Assembly: GCA_913061235.1 (NCBI GenBank)
Contig: CAJXTB010000007.1
Span: 266,047-330,046 of the forward strand
From: an uncultured Pseudomonadota bacterium
GTDB taxonomy: Bacteria > Myxococcota_A > UBA796 > GCA-2862545
Length of the DNA: 64,000 nucleotides
Direction of reading: 5' to 3'
Position 1 is the first letter of the stretch. Every line of letters starts with the position of its first letter. Below the pieces are notes generated by a model. It made no database searches and was not told the DNA's origin. It saw only the letters and a list, made by a program, of their open reading frames with translations. The translations under genes and the position numbers were made by a program. Positions 34,846 to 42,533 of this stretch are shown one piece after another.

Positions 34846-36693
34846 CTAGTCGCTGTGGGTGTAGGCGCCGCTGTAGGCGGGATTGAAGTCTACTGGCCAG
34901 ATGCGTCGCTCACCGCGACTCGCGTCTACTGAGAGCACGCAGCCGTTGATGTACGTCTGGGTGCGAGTGCTGTTTGACGCGGGTGTTCGGGGAAGCTGGC
35001 TGCCGTAGTCGAAGACCATCCAGTTCGTGTAGCCGGAGCCGGAGCCGGGGAGGTTGATTCGGTCGGAGCTGTAGGCCCGTAGCTGACGGGGTAGGAAGCT
35101 GGTGCCGATGATGCCGCATCTCGCTGCGCTGTCTACCTCTACACTGTCGAACTGCACGTCTTCATTGAGGTCGTGACGCCCAGCAAAGTCGATCTGCGCC
35201 CGCCACGTGCAGGTCTCGACAGCGCCCGAGACAGTGGTCGCTTCCACCTCTCCGCTGATGACGCCGGTAATGTCGTCTCGCCACAGCTCGTGGGAGTTGT
35301 TGGGGTACTCGCCGCAGCCGACGGAGCCCGATGCGTACGACGTGCTGCTGCTGGGGCGGACAACGCTGACCCACCAGTTGTTGCGAGCCAGCTGTCCACT
35401 GCCTCCGGTGACGCGCGCGCGGGTCTGCTGTGCGGCACACTCGGGGATCAGGCAGTCATCATCGGCGCAGTCGATAGCGCCGTCTCCGTCGTTATCGTCG
35501 CCATCTGCACAGTCCTCGATGCAGACATCGGCACAGCTCGCCTCTTCGCAGTCAATGAGACCGTTCGCGTTGTTGTCTTCCCCGTCGTCGCACACTTCAA
35601 TGCACACGCTTGCACAGTCGTCGTCCAGGCAATCGCCGCGTCCGTCCGCGTCGTTGTCGATTCCGTCGTCACAGATCTCGGCGCAGCCCGGCAGGTCTGC
35701 ACAGTCGGAGTCGGCGCAGTCCGCGTCTCCGTCTAGGTCGTTGTCGCGGCCATCTACGCAGATCTCAGCGCAGTCGGAGCCAAAACAGTCGGTGTCCCAG
35801 CAGTCGGCGACGAGGTCCAGGTCGTTGTCGAGGCCGTCTCCGCAGTCCTCGGCACAGGCGTCGTCAAAGCAGTCAGGGTCTGCGCAGCCCACGAGGCCGT
35901 CTCCGTCATTGTCGACGTCGGACTCACAGTCTTCGTCACAGGAACAGGCGTCGTCTTGGCAGTCGGTCAGGCTGTTGCCGTCGTTGTCGATGCCATCTCC
36001 ACAGATCTCTACACAAGTGGGACAGTCGGAGTCTTGGCAGTCCACGAGCTCGTCACGGTCGTTGTCGACGCCATCTCCGCACACCTCAGCACAAGCGGGG
36101 CAATCGTCGTCCTCGCAGTCGGTGAGTCCGTCCATGTCGTTGTCACCGCCGTCCGAGCACACTTCTTCGCAGTTGGTGCTGTAGCAGGACGGGTCAAAGC
36201 AGTCGGCGAGGCCGTTGGCATCGTTGTCTTGGCCGTCGGTGCAGTCCTCTGCGCACAGCTCACCAAAACAGTCGGGGTCGGCACAGTCTGTGAAACCGTC
36301 GTCGTCGTTGTCTTCCCCGTCGTCGCAGACTTCTTCACAGGATGTACCGAAGCAGTCGGCGTCTTCGCAGTCCACATCGCCGTCATCATCATTGTCGGCA
36401 CCGTCGTCGCAGACCTCGGTGCAACTGGGGCCAAAGCAGTCATCGTCTTCGCAGTCAACGAGGCGGTCTTGGTCGTTGTCTGCGTTGTCATCACAGACCT
36501 CGACACACTCAGCCTCGCAGGAGTTGTCGTCACAGTCGATGAACCCGTCCGCGTCGTCATCGATGCCGTTGTCGCAGTCTTCGAGGCAGTTGCACGCGAT
36601 GTCCGCACAGCTGTCCGCCTGGCTGCAGTCCACGCGGCGAGACTGGGGTCCGCAGAAGTTCAGGAAAACGAGGGATAGCGCAAACCACTTCAT
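34846..36693 (-). CDS. Secreted protein with 14 Asp/Cys repeats
   Basis: Protein of 615 residues with an N-terminal export signal (MKWFALSLVFLNFCG). From about residue 36 to 400 it consists of 14 repeats of 24-28 residues with the pattern C-DG-DND-DG-DC-D-DC, for example EVCDDGADNDDDGDVDC. Each has two to four Cys and a calcium-loop-like DNDxDG. This resembles the repeats of MopE-like and myxobacterial surface proteins. The last ~200 residues are a different, beta-rich domain with one Cys near its end, possibly a sorting or binding module. Repeats are diverged in sequence (not recent copies). Calcium binding and a rigid disulfide-rich rod are inferred from the pattern. Confidence 0.9.
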   Translation of the reverse strand: MKWFALSLVFLNFCGPQSRRVDCSQADSCADIACNCLEDCDNGIDDDADGFIDCDDNSCEAECVEVCDDNADNDQDRLVDCEDDDCFGPSCTEVCDDGADNDDDGDVDCEDADCFGTSCEEVCDDGEDNDDDGFTDCADPDCFGELCAEDCTDGQDNDANGLADCFDPSCYSTNCEEVCSDGGDNDMDGLTDCEDDDCPACAEVCGDGVDNDRDELVDCQDSDCPTCVEICGDGIDNDGNSLTDCQDDACSCDEDCESDVDNDGDGLVGCADPDCFDDACAEDCGDGLDNDLDLVADCWDTDCFGSDCAEICVDGRDNDLDGDADCADSDCADLPGCAEICDDGIDNDADGRGDCLDDDCASVCIEVCDDGEDNNANGLIDCEEASCADVCIEDCADGDDNDGDGAIDCADDDCLIPECAAQQTRARVTGGSGQLARNNWWVSVVRPSSSTSYASGSVGCGEYPNNSHELWRDDITGVISGEVEATTVSGAVETCTWRAQIDFAGRHDLNEDVQFDSVEVDSAARCGIIGTSFLPRQLRAYSSDRINLPGSGSGYTNWMVFDYGSQLPRTPASNSTRTQTYINGCVLSVDASRGERRIWPVDFNPAYSGAYTHSD

Positions 36694-36852
36694 GGCCGAC
36701 TCCTTTCGGTCCGGTCATGGTACTCGATGTGCAGCTGGCGAGAAAGGCCCAGTTTGGTGGCGAGCGACTGGCCTAATCGCACGATGAAGATGTACCGTAC
36801 TTGTCTCGGAGACCGTGATTCCCATTGCTCTCGATGGGGGCGGTTGCTCCAT

Positions 36853-36871
36853 CGGCCGTGCAACACGGCCG
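36853..36871. terminator. Perfect 8-bp hairpin downstream of the glycine-rich protein gene
   Basis: CGGCCGTG-CAA-CACGGCCG has an uninterrupted eight-base stem and a three-base loop, 19 bases past the stop at 36890 on the minus strand. There is no T-run after it in either direction, so it is a weak intrinsic terminator at best and may instead stabilise the mRNA end. Confidence 0.45.
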
Positions 36872-36889
36872 ACGGGTTCCGTGTCGCTA

Positions 36890-38740
36890 CTACTCGCCGA
36901 AGATGAGCACAACTCGGCCGGAGTCTCCGGGGTCGCTGGCTCCAGCGCCGCCCTGTCCAGTCGGGCTGACGTAGAAGGAGTCTGACGTATTGGGAGTGGT
37001 GCTGTAGCTGGCGCCCAACAGACTTGCGGAGCCAATCCGATCGGTCGCGCGACTGTAGGAAGAGCCCCCGCCTCCGCCGCTATGGCTGGAATAGCCACCG
37101 CCTGCACCACCACCGTAGCCTCCGCCGCCGCCTCCGGCGTGTACAGAGCCACCACCACCGCCGCCGGCAGACCCACCACCACCGCCGAAGTAGGAGCCAT
37201 TGGCGGTGATCTGGCCGCCCCCGGGGCCGAGGCCTGCAGTGTTAAGACTGCCGCTGCTGTCACCACCGCCGCCACCGCCACCGTAGTCGGCGCCATGTCC
37301 GCCGCCAAATCCGTTACTTCCTGTGGCTCCCTGACTTGAGGGGGTTCCACCGCTGCCACCGATGCTGGATGAGCCTCGACCGCCCGCGTCGGCCACGCCG
37401 CCACCCCAGCTACCTCCGCCGCCGCCAATGTAGCTGGCACCGGTTTGTCGCTGGCCGCCGGTACCATCGGCATACCCACCGGGGTGTCCGGCGCCGCAGC
37501 TGCCGGTCTGACCGTCGCCTGTCGATGGACCCCCGCCACCGCCACCACCCCTACAGCCAGAGTGGCCTCCACCACCACCGCCACCGGCAACTACGAGCGG
37601 GTCTGCCGCGTCGGTTGCGAGCGCGACGACGCTGCGGCCTCCACCGCTTCCGCCGATATGGGCGCCGCCGCCGCCACCGCCAAACCCGCCGCCGGTGTTG
37701 CCGGAATCGTAGCCGCCGTCACCGCTTCCGCCAACGTAGACATTGAGCTGCGCATTCTCAAGCACACTGTACGTGGCCTCGACGAAGCCGCCGGAACCGC
37801 CAGTCGCTACGGATCCGGAGCTGGCGGCAGCCCCGCCACCGGCCCACGCCTTAATGGTTACGCTCCCGCAGCCTGTTGGCACGGTCACAACGGTCTTCTG
37901 GACCGCAGTGATGATCATGGGATCTAGGTTTGAGCAGGGCGGGTCGCCTACGTACTCACCCCTGGGAACCACGGTTCCAGGGTCGATAATAGTGGATGCC
38001 GCGACCTCTGCGCCCATTCCAATACGCGCATTGGCGCCGATGGTGGCGCCGTCTCCAATGATGGCGCGTCGGGCAATGCGCGCACCGTCTAGTACGGTGA
38101 CATCACTTCCCAGGACGGCACCCTTGCGAATACGCGCCGAGGGGTCAATGTCGTTGTCCCCGCCAATGGTGACGTCTGGGCCAATGTTACCGCCGATGAG
38201 TCCGGCGGTGGTTGAGTTGAGAATGGTGGTTCCGCGACCGACCACCGCACTGGCATCGACCGTGTTCTTGTCGCCAACGCCCGCCAAGTTTCCGATGACG
38301 GCACCCGAGCTGATGACGACGTCATCACCGAGGGTAGACGCGTAGCCGATGGAGACATTGGCCTCCGTCAGTAGGCGTTCCCCAGCAGTGACGGAACGAC
38401 CAATGGCGTTGTCCACCCCAATGTCATGGTCTGCATCGATGAAGGTCTGGCGACCGATGACGGTTCCGCTACCGACCGGACGGGCGGTGGCCTCGCTGAC
38501 CCGGCCGACCAGGGTGGCTCGGCTGCCAACGTAGACTGTCGCACCCAGAGCGGTGTCCGCCCCAATGCTCGCGTAGTCGCCAACCACGACATCCGTCGCC
38601 AGAGTCGCTCCAGCTCCGACCGTTGCAGTGAGAGAAACGCAGGCGCCGTTGGCGTCAAAGTAGGAGTCTTCACACCCGTCACCGTCCGAATCGGCTGCGG
38701 CTGCGATGGATGCAATGAGTGACAGCAGGACCAATGACAT
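36890..38740 (-). CDS. Secreted left-handed beta-helix protein with ALK-like glycine-rich domain
   Basis: Protein of 616 residues with signal peptide MSLVLLSLIASIAAAA. Residues about 37-265 are a left-handed beta-helix built from isoleucine-patch hexapeptides (for example VVISSGAVIGNLAGVGDKN), the fold of acyltransferase-type trimers, but with no acyl-transferase His. A short link with Cys pairs (near 270 and 295) leads to residues about 300-616, which are extremely glycine-rich: repeated GGGGGG blocks separated by aromatic or polar residues, ending GASDPGDSGRVVLIFGE. Spacing and ending resemble the glycine-rich domain of ALK/LTK receptors (Gly_rich, also known in bacteria). It is probably on the cell surface. 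I know no protein with this combination. Confidence 0.85.
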   Translation of the reverse strand: MSLVLLSLIASIAAAADSDGDGCEDSYFDANGACVSLTATVGAGATLATDVVVGDYASIGADTALGATVYVGSRATLVGRVSEATARPVGSGTVIGRQTFIDADHDIGVDNAIGRSVTAGERLLTEANVSIGYASTLGDDVVISSGAVIGNLAGVGDKNTVDASAVVGRGTTILNSTTAGLIGGNIGPDVTIGGDNDIDPSARIRKGAVLGSDVTVLDGARIARRAIIGDGATIGANARIGMGAEVAASTIIDPGTVVPRGEYVGDPPCSNLDPMIITAVQKTVVTVPTGCGSVTIKAWAGGGAAASSGSVATGGSGGFVEATYSVLENAQLNVYVGGSGDGGYDSGNTGGGFGGGGGGAHIGGSGGGRSVVALATDAADPLVVAGGGGGGGHSGCRGGGGGGGPSTGDGQTGSCGAGHPGGYADGTGGQRQTGASYIGGGGGSWGGGVADAGGRGSSSIGGSGGTPSSQGATGSNGFGGGHGADYGGGGGGGDSSGSLNTAGLGPGGGQITANGSYFGGGGGSAGGGGGGSVHAGGGGGGYGGGAGGGYSSHSGGGGGSSYSRATDRIGSASLLGASYSTTPNTSDSFYVSPTGQGGAGASDPGDSGRVVLIFGE

Positions 38741-39179
38741 AAGATCTCCCCAGAGTTGGCCCGATTATAGAGGACCTTCCAGGCACGTCAAGGAACGGCT
38801 GGTGAGGTGTTCTACCCGGGTAGAGTGCCGTCCGTACAAGCCCGTAGCATCGGGGTTTGCGCAGTATTCGCAACCGATGGAGGGTCGTTGGGCTGGCACT
38901 TGCTGAGCACGTCGGGTGGTGCCGCTGTCGGTCGAGAGAGTCCGCTCCTACTCATGGTGCTCGCATCGTCAGCGTTGGACCTCTGGCACGGCATTGTGAA
39001 CGCCAGACGGGACCGGTACGACAGGCGCACTTCTTCATTGAATCGAGCCGCACTTTGGGGCGAAACGTGTCGGGGCATCGTCCTCCAAGTCACCCAACTG
39101 GCCGAACCCCCCCGAACCTTGCTATAGTGGCGGTCCCCCCGGCTGCACTTCCGTTGCGGCCACCGCCCCTGGTCCTGCT
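38741..39179. promoter_or_regulatory. Divergent intergenic region with a 14-bp perfect palindrome
   Basis: About 440 bases between the divergent starts at 38740 and 39180, with no supported gene. The perfect palindrome TCTACCCGGGTAGA lies at 38811-38824. A TATAGT hexamer at 39123-39128 is a candidate -10 box for the plus-strand gene. No regulator for the palindrome is apparent. Confidence 0.5.
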
Positions 39180-42089
39180 ATGCCCCCCGAAGCTGCCCTC
39201 GCCCCGCTCCAGCGGGTCGTCGCGAAGTACCGTCGTGACGTGCATCAACTCTCGAACGCCGCCCCTGCTGAGTCGGTCGGTGTGCTCGAAGCGCACCTAG
39301 GACAATGCCTGCCGTCGGGTTTGCGCTCGTTCTTGCTTGTTCACAATGGCGCCAGTCTGTTTCGTGGTGCCTTGCGCATTCGCAGCGTGGCTGACATTGC
39401 TCCGGCGTCCGAGTCGCATCGCAACATCGTGCTGTTTGCGGACGGCCCCATGCCGGCAGCTTTCACTCGCGAAGCCAACGGAAACATGGTCCTAGGCACG
39501 TGGGATGGAAAGCGTCTCACGCCGCTACACACAAGCTTTGCCGGATGGTTTGCGGCGACGGTCGACATTCTCGACACCCGTGTCACCACTGAGCGCGACC
39601 GGGAGCTGCTGTCGTTTGCGGCGGATGACGAAGACGTGTTCCAGCTGATGCGTGCCGGTGAGCGTGCACTACGAACCGGGCGCCCGGATGAAGCGGTCCC
39701 GCTGCTGCAGAAGGCGCTTGACCACGACGACTCCCAGGTGGGGGCTTGGCACTTACTGGGCGACGCTCTGATTGGGTCCGACCGAAGTGCAGCACGACTC
39801 GCATGGCGGGAAGCGTTTCGTCGGTGCTCCCTGCCTCTGGCTTGGCCAGGTGCCCCATGCTTGGACGCAGACATTCTGTCCCCCCTCGCAGACGCTTACA
39901 AGGAGCCCGAAGCCTGGGTCCGTGAGCTCGAGCGATTCCTCGGGGACCGCGTCAAAGACGTCACGACCCATGAAGGTGCGATGCTGGTGGAAGCGGTGGT
40001 TCACCACTTGGCCAAGGCGCAGCTCAAGCGTGGGCGACGCGCTGCTGCGCGGGATGCCTACCGCGGACTGCTGAGTCGTCAGCCGCTGTTCACTTGGAGC
40101 GACCCGGCGTGGAAGACCCACCTTGAAGTGGCGCGCTTGGAGATGGACCTTGGCAATCATGATGAGGCAGAAGCCTTGCTTCGTCGCGTGATTGCAGAGG
40201 GACCGGAGACGTTGCGTGGACGCGCCTTGCTTCTCACCGCAGGCATTGCGACCGTTCGCCATGAGCCGTGGGCCGAAGAGCTGCTCGCGGAAGCACAGGC
40301 GGCTGGACTGGACCGCACAGATGCCATTGAACATGCGCTGCTCGCGACCGAACGCGCTGTCCGTACCGAGCGCGAAGACGTGGCACGCCGCTGGCTCGAA
40401 CGCGTCCATGTCTTGGTTGAGGCGTTTGGCACACGGTTTGATGCGGTGCGTTTGCTGGCGGAAGGCGAAGTGCGCCGGCTTGGTGGGCACGGCAACGAGG
40501 CTGCGGACTTGTGGCGCAAGGCCATCTTGGAGGCGCGGCCGAATCCAGAGATCAAGGGACGCTTGCACCTGCGTCTTGGTGACCACATTCTACCGACTGA
40601 CCCAGATGCCGCACACGAGCACTACCGTCAGGCCCTGGACCTGTTCGTAGGCGCCGAACTACCGCTGCGAGAGGCGTGGACCTTGGTTCGCCTGTCCCGT
40701 CTGCACAGCAAAGATGCTCAGCTTCTTCAGGCTGCGCGAGACCGTTTTGCCACCGCCGACTTGGCGTCTGGCATGGCTGCCGTTGACGTGGCAATGGGGA
40801 TTCCCGGGCACAACCTGGCGTGGCACCTCGAGCGTGCCACCCGGCATGCACGTTCACGTCATGATGCCCAGCGCAACCGGCCACCATGGACCCGTGCGGA
40901 TGCTGAGCGTCCGGAACGTCGTCTTGGTGCTCACCGGACCGCACTCGCTGCCTGTGGGCCCGGAGTCGTCGGCGCGATTGCGCGTGAGATGGACGCCTGT
41001 GTTCGTGCCATGCGCAGCGGACGCGCACGCACCCTCGACCCGCCAGTCATGCGCTACGTTGCCGCTGCTGACCTGCTCAGCGCACATCGCTCGTACGAAG
41101 CCGCTCGGGTCTTGTTGGACCAGCTGATGGCGCGCTTTGTTGAGGGGCCCGCGCATCGGTCTCTTCAGGGGGCCATTGCGCGGTCGCCGAACATGGCCTT
41201 GGTCGACCGCTTGTTGGTGGTCGTCGAAGAGCACCCAAAGCACCCGGCTCAGTCGGTGGCGGAAGCTGCTGAGATCTTGGGCCTACGCCGTGAAACAGCG
41301 GCTGTTGAGGTTCTCACCAAGCTCATTGGCGCTACGGCTCACCCCGTAATTCGCAAGGCTGCGGTCACGGCACTGGGTCGCATTGGCGAACGCTCTGTGG
41401 TGGATGCCCTGGCGAGCGCCCTGGATGAGCCCGCATTGGCCGAGCCAGCCGCGCTGTCGCTGTTGATGCTCGGGGACCGTCGCGGAATCGACTTTCACGG
41501 GCGCGCTCTCTCAGGTGACCGTGCAGACATGACGGGTTCACCCGGTGAAATCGTAGGGCGCTACGGCGGGCCTAGCTACTTGCTGCTCCTGCGCAACGTC
41601 GCTCAAGAGAACGATGCGACGGGCTTGGGAGCGCTTCAAGGGCTGGGACTGATGGGGGACCCCCGTGCGGTGCCTGTCCTGCTTGGCGCCTTGAGCGGTC
41701 GGCCCCGTGCGGTGTCCGAGGTCGCCAACGACGCACTCACCATCCTCACTGGTCACGTAGAAGACTTGGATGACCCAGGCGCCCGCAATCGCTGGGCGCA
41801 GTGGTGGCAGACCCATGCGGACCAGTTCCGTGAAGGACTGCGTCACCGTTCGGGTCGGCCGATGGACGGCAGCTTGTTGCTGACGCGTATGGACAATGAC
41901 CTGCCGTGGACGCGGCGTACCGCCTACGACGAGCTGGTCATTACGACAGGAGCGCGCCTGCCGTTCGACGCCGAAGGCCCCTGGCGCGCCCAGCGGTCAC
42001 ACCTTCGTGGCTGGGGCTCTTGGTGGAATGAGAACCGCACACGCTTCCCGGCGGGTGGCTGGTACCTAGACGGCGACCGAATCGGCTAG
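39180..42089 (+). CDS. Large SMI1/KNR4, TPR and HEAT repeat protein
   Basis: Protein of 969 residues, soluble. The first ~125 residues are a SMI1/KNR4-type domain (LPSGLRSFLLVHNGASLF, then GNMVLGTWDG and the ending FAGWFAATVDI), a fold used in toxin immunity and protein-binding roles. Residues about 150-560 are TPR-like helical repeats, and about 690-860 are HEAT-like repeats (VIRKAAVTALGRIGERSVVDALA and DPRAVPVLLGALSG). The end is a separate ~80 residues. It is a scaffold-like protein. The SMI1 start makes an immunity or adaptor function conceivable, but no toxin gene is adjacent. Dtd and the pseudokinase gene follow on the opposite strand. Confidence 0.82.
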   Translation: MPPEAALAPLQRVVAKYRRDVHQLSNAAPAESVGVLEAHLGQCLPSGLRSFLLVHNGASLFRGALRIRSVADIAPASESHRNIVLFADGPMPAAFTREANGNMVLGTWDGKRLTPLHTSFAGWFAATVDILDTRVTTERDRELLSFAADDEDVFQLMRAGERALRTGRPDEAVPLLQKALDHDDSQVGAWHLLGDALIGSDRSAARLAWREAFRRCSLPLAWPGAPCLDADILSPLADAYKEPEAWVRELERFLGDRVKDVTTHEGAMLVEAVVHHLAKAQLKRGRRAAARDAYRGLLSRQPLFTWSDPAWKTHLEVARLEMDLGNHDEAEALLRRVIAEGPETLRGRALLLTAGIATVRHEPWAEELLAEAQAAGLDRTDAIEHALLATERAVRTEREDVARRWLERVHVLVEAFGTRFDAVRLLAEGEVRRLGGHGNEAADLWRKAILEARPNPEIKGRLHLRLGDHILPTDPDAAHEHYRQALDLFVGAELPLREAWTLVRLSRLHSKDAQLLQAARDRFATADLASGMAAVDVAMGIPGHNLAWHLERATRHARSRHDAQRNRPPWTRADAERPERRLGAHRTALAACGPGVVGAIAREMDACVRAMRSGRARTLDPPVMRYVAAADLLSAHRSYEAARVLLDQLMARFVEGPAHRSLQGAIARSPNMALVDRLLVVVEEHPKHPAQSVAEAAEILGLRRETAAVEVLTKLIGATAHPVIRKAAVTALGRIGERSVVDALASALDEPALAEPAALSLLMLGDRRGIDFHGRALSGDRADMTGSPGEIVGRYGGPSYLLLLRNVAQENDATGLGALQGLGLMGDPRAVPVLLGALSGRPRAVSEVANDALTILTGHVEDLDDPGARNRWAQWWQTHADQFREGLRHRSGRPMDGSLLLTRMDNDLPWTRRTAYDELVITTGARLPFDAEGPWRAQRSHLRGWGSWWNENRTRFPAGGWYLDGDRIG

Positions 42090-42530
42090 CTACGGGGTGT
42101 CGAGAATCAGGGTCACAGGGCCGTCGTTCACTAAAGACACGGCCATGTCGGCGCCAAAGACGCCTCGACCCACGGCTACGCCTTTCGCGGCCAGTACTTC
42201 ACAGAACCGCTCATACAGCGGCTCTGCAATGGCAGGTGGCGCGGCCCTGGAGAATCCTGGGCGTCGGCCTCGGCGTGTGTCGCCGTACAGTGTGAACTGA
42301 CTCACCACGAGTGCTGAGAGTCGCTGATCCAGCATCGAATCGTTCATCTTGCCGTCGTCGTCTGCAAAGATGCGCAGTCCAGAGATCTTGTCCACGAGCC
42401 AGGTCACTTGGCTGTCCGTGTCCTCTGGGGCCACACCGAGCAAGATGACCAAGCCCTTGCCGCAGGAGCCCACCTCTTTTCCGTCTACATGAACCTGGGC
42501 GTTCTGCACACGCTGAATCACCGCCCGCAT
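42090..42530 (-). CDS. dtd: D-aminoacyl-tRNA deacylase
   Basis: Protein of 146 residues, the normal length. It starts MRAVIQRVQNAQVHVDG, has the SQFTLYGDTRRGRRPGF motif with the catalytic-region residues, and ends with the conserved NDGPVTLILDTP cis-Pro-containing loop. It hydrolyses D-aminoacyl-tRNAs in the cytoplasm, which guards translation against D-amino acids and glycine mischarging. It lies 3 bases downstream of the pseudokinase gene, so they are probably co-transcribed, and tail-to-tail with the SMI1/TPR gene with no gap. Confidence 0.97.
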   Translation of the reverse strand: MRAVIQRVQNAQVHVDGKEVGSCGKGLVILLGVAPEDTDSQVTWLVDKISGLRIFADDDGKMNDSMLDQRLSALVVSQFTLYGDTRRGRRPGFSRAAPPAIAEPLYERFCEVLAAKGVAVGRGVFGADMAVSLVNDGPVTLILDTP

Positions 42531-42533
42531 TGG

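Noticed and set aside
35207..36678. Long Ser/Val-rich frames opposite the Asp/Cys repeat gene
   Set aside because: They are produced by the repeated GAC/GAT codons read on the other strand, and have no ribosome-binding sites or families.
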